A DNA stretch of 64,000 nt from [Clostridium] innocuum (GTDB lineage Bacteria; Bacillota_I; Bacilli_A; Erysipelotrichales; Erysipelotrichaceae), in NCBI GenBank assembly GCA_012317185.1, contig CP048838.1, forward strand, positions 3,844,001 to 3,908,000, given 5' to 3'. The notes beneath the pieces were generated by a model. That model did not search any database. It saw only the letters and a program-made list of their open reading frames with translations, and had not been told where the DNA came from. A program made the translations under genes and the position numbers. Every line of letters begins with the position of its first letter. Positions within the stretch are counted from its first letter, which is position 1. This document shows positions 32,972-41,655 of the stretch, piece after piece.

Positions 32972-35900
32972 CTATTCTACCGATTTCAGGGATTCCACCA
33001 TCGGTATTTTTTTCAGCTTGCGATACATTACCAGATTCACAATGATGGCAAACACCATCGTGATTGCCACGGAATACAGGAAGGAAAGCTTTTCGATATT
33101 TCTTCCAAACATCACCGTATCCAGCTCTGCCAGCGACATAATCAAGGAGTGCAGGACGATTCCCAGCACCAGCCCTGCCAGCGCACCGATCAGTGTCAGG
33201 AAAATATTCTCTCTGTATACATAGGCACTGACCTCCTTGTCATAAAAGCCCAGTACCTTAATGGTCGCAATCTCACGCAGTCTCTCCGATATATTGACAT
33301 TCGTCAGATTGTAAAGTACGACAAATGCCAGCAGTCCGGCTGAGATAATCAATACAACAACAATGAAGGAAAGGGATGCAATCGTATCCTGGAAGGATGC
33401 TGCAATTCCGGAATAGAAGGATACAGAATCAATGGTATCCTTTTTCATAAAGGCATTTCCCAGCGCCTGTTCATCCTTTTCACTGCTGTCCCGCATGATG
33501 GCAAACATGCCGGTATTTTGCGGTGTCTTGTGATAGACACTCTTATAATAGGAGGGTGTCATATATACGATATGCCCCACATAGTTCTCTGTAATAGCCG
33601 CAATTTTCACATCCTTCTTTACACCGTCCCCATTGTCGATTGGGAAGGTATCGCCGACCTTCAGATGTTTATCCTTGGCGATTTTCTCTGTGATAACTGC
33701 TCCGTCATTGTTTAAGCTGATCGCTTCATTGGAGCCGCGCTGACGCAGGGAGATATACGTATGCAGGCTTTCCACATCCTGAGGAACATACAGGTCGATT
33801 CCCTTATCCTCTCCCTCATCCGCATAGAAGCCGTGATATACCGCCATAGCAGTGGCAGACTTCACACGGGAGTCCTTTTGCAGCTCGTTCAAATCCTGTT
33901 CCTTCTGGCTGAGCGTATCCTCACCTTTATATGTCATGGTGACATCAAATTTGAAGATATCCCCATACTGCTTCACCGCAATTTCCCCGATGGAATCCTG
34001 AATACCAAAGCCGGCTACCAGCAGGGCACTGCAGCCGCTGATTCCAATCACCGTCATGAGGAAACGCTTTTTATAGCGAAAGATATTCCGCGCGGTCACC
34101 TTGTAAATAAAATTGAATCGCTTCCATATAAATGGAATACGCTCCAGTAAAATCTTCTTACCGTTTTTCGGAGCCTTGGGACGCATGAGGAGGGCCGGCG
34201 TTTCAACCAGCTCCTTATAACAGGCCGCAAGTGCTGCAGCTACCGTTATCATGGAGGCAAGCCCGATGGCAAGGGCCGCCAGTCCGATATCCGCCTGCAG
34301 CTGAACATCCGGCAGTGTATACATAATTCCCCAGGCATTGAAAATCACTGTCGGGAAGACAATCATGCCAATTACTGCCCCGCAGATTCCACCAAGGATA
34401 CTGGCGATCGCCGCATAGGCTACAAATTTCATCGCGATATCCGGCTTGGAATATCCCAGTGCCTTCAGGGTACCGATTTCCTGACGCTCTTCATCGACCA
34501 TACGGGTCATCGTCGTCAGACATACCAGAGCCGCAACAAGGAAGAAGAACAGCGGAAACACCTTGGCAATCGCTCCCATGCGGTCCGCAGCACTTCCATA
34601 ATCCATATAGGAGTAATGCGAATGGCGGTCCAGTACATACCATTTCGGCGTTTCCATGCTGTTGATGTCTTCCTCTGACCGATCCAGCTTTTCCTTGGCC
34701 TCCTGCAGCTTGGCAGCACCGTCCCTTTCCTGCTTCTCAAGCTCCAGCTTTCCCAGCGCGATTTCCTTTTGTCCGTTTGTTATCTTATCTTGTGCGGCCG
34801 CACTTTCCTGCTGTGCGCTCACTCTGGCGGATGCCAGCTGCTGCTTTCCCGTCTCAATCTGCTGCTGGGCAGTCGCAATCTGGGTTTCGAGTGCATGCAG
34901 CTGAGAGGCTGCCATGGTTACCATTTCCTGCATTGTTGATATCTGTGCTTCCAGCATCGTTAATGCAGGAGAAGCAACCTGCCGCGAGGTTTCCAGTGCC
35001 GCCTTTTTCTCCTGCAGCAGCTGTTTTTCCAGCTCTGTTAGATTCGGATCCTGCAGCTGCGTATCCACTTTGGCAAGTTCCTCATCCAGTGAGGACAGCT
35101 TTTCTTTGGCTTCCGCTATCTGCTTTTGTATCTGCGGCAGATTGTCATCCAGCTTTTTCTGCTGCGCGTCCAGATAGCTTTTCGCACTGGAGTACTGAGA
35201 TTTCAGCTGGGACAGGGTCTGTTCACTCTGCTGCAGCTGTGCATCCTTTTCCTGTATGGTTCTTTCCGCACTGCTTTTCTCTGCATTCAGGGTGGCCTGT
35301 CCAACAAGCAGTTCATCTTTTGCATTCTCCAGCTTGTCCTTGGCATTTTTTATTTCTGTCTCATATTTCTTTTTATTCTTCTCATATTCCATACGACCAG
35401 CTTCAACCTTGGCAAGGGCTTCCTTTTTGATATCGTCAAAGCGTTCCTGTGCACGCTCCTCTCCCAGTGCAGTGATTGTGGTCTTCTTGGGATCGATGAT
35501 ATCGAAATAAGCATCCGCATAGGAGTTGGGCTTCTTTGCGCCGTCAACCGTCACATACACCTCCGTATAGTAAGAGGATTTGAAGTTGGTATCCGGAATC
35601 ACCGCATAATTATCAATACTGCCGCTGCCGATGGCAGAGCTGCCCTTTTCATAGGACAGATAATACGGCATCGTTACCTCTCCGACGATTTTATAGGTTG
35701 AGCGCTTTAATGACGCATCCAGTTTTTCGTCCGTACCGCTCGCAAAGGTTATCGTTTCTCCGATTCTGGAATCCGCTCCCTTGATATTGGTGTATTCGAT
35801 GACGCATTCATCTGCTTTCTGAGGAAGCCGCCCCTTGATCAACCGCATCTGATTGATATAGTTTTCATCCTCTGCCTTCGCATTCATCGGATAAGACAGC

Positions 35901-36220
35901 AGCTTGTAGACACGCTGCTGATTGTTATGCGTATTGAGTACATCCATGCTGTAGCTGCCATACACGCCGGCCACTCCATCCACCTGCCGGATAGCGGAAA
36001 CATCCTCCTTTGTCATGCCGATGGTCGACATAATCTTCAGATCCATGAAATTATAGTCATCAAAATAAGTATCCGCAGTATTTTTCATCACCGGTACACT
36101 GTCCCGTACTCCGGCGAAGAAGGCGACTCCGATGCCGACGATGGCAAAGATGGAAAAGAAGCGACCGAAGGATTTGCGGATTTCCCGCAGGGTATCTTTC
36201 AGAAGGGCTTTCTTTTTCAT
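32972..36220 (-). CDS. Large FtsX-family ABC permease with extracytoplasmic coiled coil
   Basis: A 1082-residue permease of the MacB/FtsX type. After one N-terminal helix (about 20-42) comes a long extracytoplasmic part that includes a charged coiled coil (about 260-530, repeats such as KDELLVGQATLNAEKS and QQQIETGKQQLASA). Two FtsX units follow: FFLVAALVCLTTMTRMVDEERQEIGTLKALGYS (written here only as its key DEERxEIGxLKALG block) and a second at the C-terminus with ERLREIATIKVLGF. Transporters of this build act as mechanotransmitters on envelope proteins or export lipids or peptides. ATG 36220 lies 1 nt after the ATPase stop and 12 nt after an AAGGA. It pairs with the preceding ATPase. Confidence 0.88.
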   Translation of the reverse strand: MKKKALLKDTLREIRKSFGRFFSIFAIVGIGVAFFAGVRDSVPVMKNTADTYFDDYNFMDLKIMSTIGMTKEDVSAIRQVDGVAGVYGSYSMDVLNTHNNQQRVYKLLSYPMNAKAEDENYINQMRLIKGRLPQKADECVIEYTNIKGADSRIGETITFASGTDEKLDASLKRSTYKIVGEVTMPYYLSYEKGSSAIGSGSIDNYAVIPDTNFKSSYYTEVYVTVDGAKKPNSYADAYFDIIDPKKTTITALGEERAQERFDDIKKEALAKVEAGRMEYEKNKKKYETEIKNAKDKLENAKDELLVGQATLNAEKSSAERTIQEKDAQLQQSEQTLSQLKSQYSSAKSYLDAQQKKLDDNLPQIQKQIAEAKEKLSSLDEELAKVDTQLQDPNLTELEKQLLQEKKAALETSRQVASPALTMLEAQISTMQEMVTMAASQLHALETQIATAQQQIETGKQQLASARVSAQQESAAAQDKITNGQKEIALGKLELEKQERDGAAKLQEAKEKLDRSEEDINSMETPKWYVLDRHSHYSYMDYGSAADRMGAIAKVFPLFFFLVAALVCLTTMTRMVDEERQEIGTLKALGYSKPDIAMKFVAYAAIASILGGICGAVIGMIVFPTVIFNAWGIMYTLPDVQLQADIGLAALAIGLASMITVAAALAACYKELVETPALLMRPKAPKNGKKILLERIPFIWKRFNFIYKVTARNIFRYKKRFLMTVIGISGCSALLVAGFGIQDSIGEIAVKQYGDIFKFDVTMTYKGEDTLSQKEQDLNELQKDSRVKSATAMAVYHGFYADEGEDKGIDLYVPQDVESLHTYISLRQRGSNEAISLNNDGAVITEKIAKDKHLKVGDTFPIDNGDGVKKDVKIAAITENYVGHIVYMTPSYYKSVYHKTPQNTGMFAIMRDSSEKDEQALGNAFMKKDTIDSVSFYSGIAASFQDTIASLSFIVVVLIISAGLLAFVVLYNLTNVNISERLREIATIKVLGFYDKEVSAYVYRENIFLTLIGALAGLVLGIVLHSLIMSLAELDTVMFGRNIEKLSFLYSVAITMVFAIIVNLVMYRKLKKIPMVESLKSVE

Positions 36221-36221
36221 A

Positions 36222-36926
36222 TCAGTATTCAATCCTTTCTACCGGTAAAGGATGCTCATTGATCGTGATGCTGTCAATTTTTCCGTTTCGTACCTTGATT
36301 ACCTTATCTCCCATGGCAGTCAATGCCAGATTGTGTGTAATCACTACAACACTGACTCCGCGCTGCCGGCAGGTATCCTGCAAAAGCTTCAAAATCTGTT
36401 TTCCGGTATTGTAATCCAGTGCCCCTGTCGGCTCATCACACAGCAAAAGCTTCGGATTTTTGGCAAGTGCGCGGGCAATTGCCACACGCTGCTGTTCTCC
36501 ACCGGACAGCTGTGCCGGGAAATTGGAGGCACGCTCCTTCAGTCCGACAGCTTCAATTGTTTCATCGATATCCAGCGGCTGCTTACAAATCTGAGTTGCC
36601 AGCTCCACATTTTCCTTTACAGTCAGATTCTGCACAAGATTATAGAACTGAAAAACAAACCCAATATCATAGCGCCGGTACGTTGTCAGCTGCTTGGCAT
36701 TAAATTTACTGATTTCAGTTCCATCCACAAAAATATTGCCGCTTGTTGAGGAGTCCATGCCGCCAAGAATATTCAGTATTGTGCTTTTACCGGCACCGCT
36801 GGCTCCTGCAATTACTACAAACTCCCCTTTATCAATGGTAAAATCCACACCGGCAAGTGCCTGGATTTCCACTTCCCCCATTTTATATATCTTTTTCACA
36901 TTCTGAAATTCAATATAAGCGCTCAT
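36222..36926 (-). CDS. MacB/LolD-type ABC ATPase
   Basis: A 234-residue ATPase: Walker A GASGAGKST (about 41-49), Q-loop VFQFYNL, signature LSGGEQQR, Walker B LLLCDEPTGALD, switch His in VITHNLAL. This is the LolD/MacB/FtsE-type partner of the FtsX permease that follows 1 nt later. SD AAGGAA precedes ATG 36926. It is divergent from padR across about 300 bp that holds the padR palindrome, so PadR may regulate both directions. Confidence 0.93.
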   Translation of the reverse strand: MSAYIEFQNVKKIYKMGEVEIQALAGVDFTIDKGEFVVIAGASGAGKSTILNILGGMDSSTSGNIFVDGTEISKFNAKQLTTYRRYDIGFVFQFYNLVQNLTVKENVELATQICKQPLDIDETIEAVGLKERASNFPAQLSGGEQQRVAIARALAKNPKLLLCDEPTGALDYNTGKQILKLLQDTCRQRGVSVVVITHNLALTAMGDKVIKVRNGKIDSITINEHPLPVERIEY

Positions 36927-37167
36927 ACCGGTTCCTTCTTTCTGTGCTTTTCTATATTATACTAGAAATATATCGGAGAAGACAGCCATTTTCCATAAAA
37001 GCTGATGCAAAGTTTTCGCTGATGATACATTCATCCCCAAAGGGCACCTGATGGACAAGTGCGAGGAAAGGCAGAAGGATGATGCGGTGTGGTAAAGTGC
37101 AGCGATTATGCAGATGAAAGAGACACGTTCCCGCTGTATAACAAAGCTGAAAACAGAGAATAGGGTC

Positions 37168-37225
37168 TTGACGGATGCACTATCTTGTTTTACAATATAG
37201 CTGTAACTTGTATAACAAGATAGTG
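37168..37225 (+). promoter_or_regulatory. padR promoter inside a large palindrome
   Basis: TTGACG (37168-37173), 17-bp spacer, TACAAT (37191-37196). CACTATCTTGT (37178-37188) and ACAAGATAGTG (37215-37225) form a perfect 11-bp inverted repeat flanking the -10 and start site; a nested TTACA/TGTAA (37190-37194, 37202-37206) shares the same centre. This is a likely PadR operator giving autorepression. The palindrome ends at the SD. Confidence 0.7.
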
Positions 37226-37238
37226 AGGAGGTGACGCC

Positions 37239-37571
37239 ATGCTGCCAAGTCAGATGATGAAGGGGATTCTGGATAACTGTATCCTGATCGTGATTGCACA
37301 GGAGGATACCTATGGGTATGATATTTCGCAAAAGCTGAAGAGCTACGGATTTTCCGATATATCGGAGGGTACGATTTATCCGCTGCTTCTTCGACTGGAG
37401 AAAAACGGATGTATCAACAGTGAATTTCGCAAATCGGCTTCCGGCCCCAATCGAAAATACTATACCATTACAAAAGCCGGTCATCTGGAAATACAGGATT
37501 TTATGAAGCATTGGAAGGAATTGCAGCAGGGTGTTGCCGCTGTGATGGGAGGATATGCATATGAATCGTAA
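37239..37571 (+). CDS. PadR-family transcriptional regulator
   Basis: A 110-residue PadR protein (short PadR-s2 form): winged helix with YGYDISQKLKSYG, then the hallmark EGTIYPLLLRLEKNG and PNRKYYTIT wing, and a C-terminal dimer helix. SD GAGGAGGTG precedes ATG 37239 by 5 nt. First gene of an operon with a membrane protein that overlaps it by 11 nt. PadR regulators of this layout usually repress their own operon and a nearby transporter; here the divergent ABC genes are the candidate target. Confidence 0.93.
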   Translation: MLPSQMMKGILDNCILIVIAQEDTYGYDISQKLKSYGFSDISEGTIYPLLLRLEKNGCINSEFRKSASGPNRKYYTITKAGHLEIQDFMKHWKELQQGVAAVMGGYAYES

Positions 37572-38241
37572 CATGCGAATGCTGCACAACGAAAATAATC
37601 GTCTGGATAAGACTTTATGTGAAGATTACCAAAAGCTTATGACAGATATCGTATGTTATCTGCGAGGTGCCGATATCAGTGAGCTGCAGCAGGAAAAGGT
37701 CCGCTATGATTTGACACTGATGCTGCTGGAGGCACAGCAGCGCAATGCACCTCTGGATGAGGTGTTTCCCGAGGATTACAAGGCATTCTGTGACACGGTT
37801 ATCAAAGAGCTGCCACCGCGCTCACAGCTGGAAAAGCTGCGGGAGCGTTTGCAGATTGTCTTTCTCCTGATTGCCATTCTGGGCGTTATCAATCTGTTTC
37901 TTTCAAAGGACGGCCTTCATGCATTACTGCAGCTCGATATACAAAGCACCTATCCGCTTTCCTTATCAACACTGCTGCTGGATATCCTGCTGGGCATAAG
38001 CGCCGTTTGCATTGTGCAGTGGATTTGCCGCAGCAGCTTTGAAAATGACGATAAGACAGTAAAACGGCGGTTGCTGCTCCTGTGGCTGTTTACATTATGC
38101 ATCAGTGTTGGCTGTATGCTGCTGTTTCAGAATATCATCGTGCTGCGAATTCCGATATGGCTGTTTGTACTGTTTTGCTTCAGCTCCTATCTGCTGTATC
38201 TGGCTCTTGCGTTCTGCAGCTGTAAGGATGTGGCTTCATGA
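37561..38241 (+). CDS. HAAS-type membrane protein, PadR partner
   Basis: A 226-residue membrane protein. The N-terminal soluble part (about 15-90; QKLMTDIVCYLRG, LLEAQQRNAPLDEVFPEDYKAF) has the HAAS helical-domain pattern commonly encoded after padR genes and thought to modulate PadR. The remaining 130 residues hold four hydrophobic helices. Start: ATG 37561 sits 8 nt after GGGAGG; an in-frame ATG at 37555 is too close to it. It overlaps padR by 11 nt and the next gene by 4 nt, so all three are co-translated. Confidence 0.78.
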   Translation: MNRNMRMLHNENNRLDKTLCEDYQKLMTDIVCYLRGADISELQQEKVRYDLTLMLLEAQQRNAPLDEVFPEDYKAFCDTVIKELPPRSQLEKLRERLQIVFLLIAILGVINLFLSKDGLHALLQLDIQSTYPLSLSTLLLDILLGISAVCIVQWICRSSFENDDKTVKRRLLLLWLFTLCISVGCMLLFQNIIVLRIPIWLFVLFCFSSYLLYLALAFCSCKDVAS

Positions 38242-39014
38242 TTCTGGAAGAACTGGCCCTATATGCAGACTGTTCTCTATGCAGGGGACTTTGCTGCAGA
38301 GCACTTTATTTTTCAAAGCTGGATGGTTTTCCGCAGGATAAGCCTTGCGGTGTATCCTGCAGCTATTTATGCAGCGATCATACCTGCAATATTCATCATG
38401 AGCTGAAGCAGAAGGGCATGAAGGGCTGTCTTGGCTACGACTGCCTGGGAGCGGGACAATTTGCCGTTCAAAAGAATGTACCTGCGGACCAGGATATGTT
38501 TGCAGTATACAGAAAGCTGTTTTCCCTGCATCAGATGCTCTGGTATCTCGGGGAAGCACTGCTGCAGAAGGAAACTGCTTCCTTCCATGGGGAATTGCAG
38601 GTGCTGATTCAAACACTGGACACGGTACGCAGACAGCCCTGGAGAAAGGTACTTACCGCTGATATCGACTCCCTGCATGAACAGACCAACCGCCTGTTAA
38701 AAAAGACGATGCAGCAAAAGCAGCTTCGGCATCCTTATCCTCATAAGCATCCAATGGGAAAGCGGTTCACCAATAAAAGACTGCGAAGCACGGATTTCAG
38801 TATGAAGTCTCTGCTTGCCGCTGATTTGTCAGGCTGCGACCTGCAGGGCTCCTGTTTTCTGGGAAGTGATATGCGGGACTGCCGCATTGCCGGCAGTGAT
38901 TTGCGTAATTGTTTCTTTCTGACCCAGATGCAGCTCAACACCGCCATCGGTGACAGCTTGACTAGGCTCCCCAATCACCTGCACATACCCACCCACTGGA
39001 ACACGGTATCATAA
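38238..39014 (+). CDS. Pentapeptide-repeat protein with N-terminal cysteine cluster
   Basis: A 258-residue protein. The N-terminal 75 residues contain some twelve Cys (CSLCRGLCC, CGVSCSYLC, CLGYDC), suggesting metal binding of the Fe-S or zinc type. A helical middle follows (about 85-165). Residues about 185-235 form pentapeptide repeats (A(D/N)LxG-like: LAADLSGCDLQGSCFLGSDMRDC). Related proteins are annotated only as pentapeptide-repeat family. It overlaps the HAAS gene by 4 nt (ATGA), so it belongs to the padR operon. Cytosolic. Function unknown. Confidence 0.75.
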   Translation: MILEELALYADCSLCRGLCCRALYFSKLDGFPQDKPCGVSCSYLCSDHTCNIHHELKQKGMKGCLGYDCLGAGQFAVQKNVPADQDMFAVYRKLFSLHQMLWYLGEALLQKETASFHGELQVLIQTLDTVRRQPWRKVLTADIDSLHEQTNRLLKKTMQQKQLRHPYPHKHPMGKRFTNKRLRSTDFSMKSLLAADLSGCDLQGSCFLGSDMRDCRIAGSDLRNCFFLTQMQLNTAIGDSLTRLPNHLHIPTHWNTVS

Positions 39015-39117
39015 AGCGGATGGCGTCAGAAAGGAAAGCCGATGCCTGATGAAACGTATTTCGCCCCTTGCCCGGTTATCGTTCTTTGGACATGCGGAGA
39101 TGCTTTTATAAATGGCA

Positions 39118-39188
39118 AACAGGAAGTCTGCTTCATCCTGAACGGATATGTTCCGTACCCGGATGTTCACATGACTTCCTGTTTTTTT
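39118..39188 (+). terminator. Terminator of the padR operon
   Basis: AACAGGAAGT (39118-39127) and ACTTCCTGTT (39174-39183) form the closing stem; the large loop holds its own small hairpins (GAAC/GTTC, CGG/CCG). A run of seven T follows. It also separates the convergent GGDEF-EAL gene. Confidence 0.85.
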
Positions 39189-39224
39189 ATCTGATTTCCA
39201 TAAAAGCTGGAGGCAGCATGGCAT

Positions 39225-41429
39225 CTACCGCAAAAGCTCCTCCAGTTTCTCGGGATGCATCGGTTTTCCAAAATAATAGCCCTGAATATCGTCCAGTCCC
39301 ATGGTTTTTACCTTCTCATATTCCGCCTTTGTCTCCACACCCTCCAGCAGAACACGAATGTTCACATCATGGCATAGTCTGACAACAAACTGAATAAAGG
39401 TCGCATCAAATTCACTGTTTAAAATATCCTTAATGAAAATCCGGTCGATTTTCACAATATCCGCAGGGGAATTTTTCAAAACACCGAGAGAGGAGTATCC
39501 GGTTCCAAAATCATCCATGGCGATACGCACACCGATGCTTCGTATCTCCTGAAAGATCGCCTGCAGCTCCTCACTGCTTTTCACCATATAGCTCTCCGTC
39601 ATTTCCACAATGATATTGCGGCTGGGAACATGGCACTTCTTCAGCGTTTCCTTCATGAATGTGATGAATCCTTCCTCATACAGCTGCAGGTAGGATAAAT
39701 TCACACTGACACAGAAATCCGGACACTTTTTCAGCCATGCTGCACATTGCCTGAGGGCTGTTTCAAATATCCATTTACCGATGGTGAGTATCATCCCGCT
39801 CTTTTCCAGCAAGGGAATGAACACCACAGGCGATACATTGCCATACATGCTGCTGTGCCATCTGGCCAGTGCCTCCGCAGCGATTATACGGCCGCTGTCT
39901 GCCTCCACCTGCGGCTGATACTGCAGGGAAAAGCCTTCGAAATCATGTTCCATGCTGTAACGCAGCTGTTCCAGCATATCCAGCTCCTGCAGCTCTGTTT
40001 CCGACATTTTCTTCTCATAGAACGTCAGTCTGTTCTTACCATTGCGCTTGCTTGCCTCCAGTGCATAACCGACGTTCTTCGTCAGTGACATCATATCATC
40101 GCCATCCTTTGGAAAGCAGGCACAGCCGGCAGAAACCGTGCAGTGGTATTTCTTTCCGTTCAGAATGCGCTGATGCCCCAGCTCCTGCTGGAGCCTGTGA
40201 TAAAAGCCGGCAATCTCGTTGGAATCGGTACAGCTCCTGAGCAGAACGATAAATTCATCACCATCATTGCGGTACAGCCTTGCATATTCCGGAAGAACAG
40301 ACTGGATGATCTGCGCCGTCTTGGCCAGCACCTCATCTCCAAACTGGTGATTGTACAGCTTGTTGATGCTGGAAAAACCATCCAAATCCAGGATCATCAT
40401 GAAGAAATGCTCCTCCTTGGCAACCATCATCTGCAGCGTATCCTCCAGCTCATATTTGTTAAACTGACCGCTCAGATAATCGATTTTATTCTTACGTCCC
40501 AGATTGGTGATAATGCCGGCAAACAAAACCGGCTGTCCATCCTCATCCCGCTCCACATGACCGCGGCATCTGAGCCACACCCACTCGCCTCTGCGGTTTC
40601 TGGCACGATACTCCACATTGTGAAAATCCACACGGCCATCGGCAATTTCCTGATTCCCTTCCAGAAATATCTTCTGGTCTGCCTCATGAATTCTTGCGCC
40701 CCATACATTGGCAGCATCATGCACGATTTCCGATGGGAGATCAAATTCCTCAACCATGGCACGGGAATATCGGAAGCAGGAAGGGTCCTCCTTCATATTG
40801 CATACATAGATATAATCATCGCTGCTCTGCATCAGGGCACTCAGCAGCAGATCCTTATCATAGGAAAACTGGCGCACCTCCTCACTTTCATGGTAAGGGC
40901 GCAGCGCAAAGGCTTTTCTTGACTGCTCCAGATGATAGCGGCGTTTTGACAGATACATTTCATCATCTGCACGCATAATGATTTTTTTCACTGACAGCTC
41001 CATATCCGCCATGATCTGTGTAATTCCGAAGCAGAAGCCCATGGTATAGGGAAACTCCCTGCTTTCTTCCTCCAGTTCATTCAGAATTTGATCCAACAGG
41101 TTGCGTACCTCTTTTTTGGAAAGCTGTTGAAAAACAAGGAGAAACTCATCACCGCCCAGACGGATTGCGAAATCCCCGGTCTGCAGACTGCTGCGAATTT
41201 TTTCCGCTACCCTTTGCAGGATCCGATCCCCCTCCTGATGTCCACAGCGTTTGTTTACGGTATCCAGATCATTGATATCCAGAAGGACCGCAAGAAAGGA
41301 GGTACTCTGCGCTTTGGCTGTACGGATACAGGAATCCAGCAGCTCCTCCCCTGCCTCCTTATTCCACAGAGCAGTGAGATGATCATGCTGTATGTCCGCC
41401 TTACTGTTTGCCTTGCCTTTGCTTTGCAT
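39225..41429 (-). CDS. GGDEF-PAS-GGDEF-EAL cyclic-di-GMP enzyme
   Basis: A 734-residue cytosolic signalling protein. Domain order: GGDEF 1 (about 15-175, RLGGDEF intact, but the inhibitory RxxD upstream reads QTGD), PAS/PAC sensor (about 200-320), GGDEF 2 (about 325-480, motif DGDEF, probably inactive) and EAL (about 490-734). The EAL site looks complete: EALARW, VSVNLS, EMTES, MDDFGTGYSS, KIDRIF, EGVET, so phosphodiesterase activity is expected. Net activity may depend on the PAS ligand. Start: ATG 41429 follows AAGGTGG; upstream in-frame codons lack an SD. Monocistronic, convergent with the padR operon. Confidence 0.92.
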   Translation of the reverse strand: MQSKGKANSKADIQHDHLTALWNKEAGEELLDSCIRTAKAQSTSFLAVLLDINDLDTVNKRCGHQEGDRILQRVAEKIRSSLQTGDFAIRLGGDEFLLVFQQLSKKEVRNLLDQILNELEEESREFPYTMGFCFGITQIMADMELSVKKIIMRADDEMYLSKRRYHLEQSRKAFALRPYHESEEVRQFSYDKDLLLSALMQSSDDYIYVCNMKEDPSCFRYSRAMVEEFDLPSEIVHDAANVWGARIHEADQKIFLEGNQEIADGRVDFHNVEYRARNRRGEWVWLRCRGHVERDEDGQPVLFAGIITNLGRKNKIDYLSGQFNKYELEDTLQMMVAKEEHFFMMILDLDGFSSINKLYNHQFGDEVLAKTAQIIQSVLPEYARLYRNDGDEFIVLLRSCTDSNEIAGFYHRLQQELGHQRILNGKKYHCTVSAGCACFPKDGDDMMSLTKNVGYALEASKRNGKNRLTFYEKKMSETELQELDMLEQLRYSMEHDFEGFSLQYQPQVEADSGRIIAAEALARWHSSMYGNVSPVVFIPLLEKSGMILTIGKWIFETALRQCAAWLKKCPDFCVSVNLSYLQLYEEGFITFMKETLKKCHVPSRNIIVEMTESYMVKSSEELQAIFQEIRSIGVRIAMDDFGTGYSSLGVLKNSPADIVKIDRIFIKDILNSEFDATFIQFVVRLCHDVNIRVLLEGVETKAEYEKVKTMGLDDIQGYYFGKPMHPEKLEELLR

Positions 41430-41655
41430 AGACGTCACCACCTTTTTGTTTCTTCTTTCATTGTACAACAAAAAGATGACGAAACAAATCAAAAACTGAG
41501 ATTTCTGCCATATACTAGAAAGAAATCCGGCAGAGAAGGAGCCTCACTTAATTTCTTACAATTTATGGAAGGTTCTTTGTAAAGTTAAAACCGGCATGGA
41601 AATGCTTACCTGACCATGGTAAAATAGAAACATAAAATGAGGAGGTGCTTGCTTT

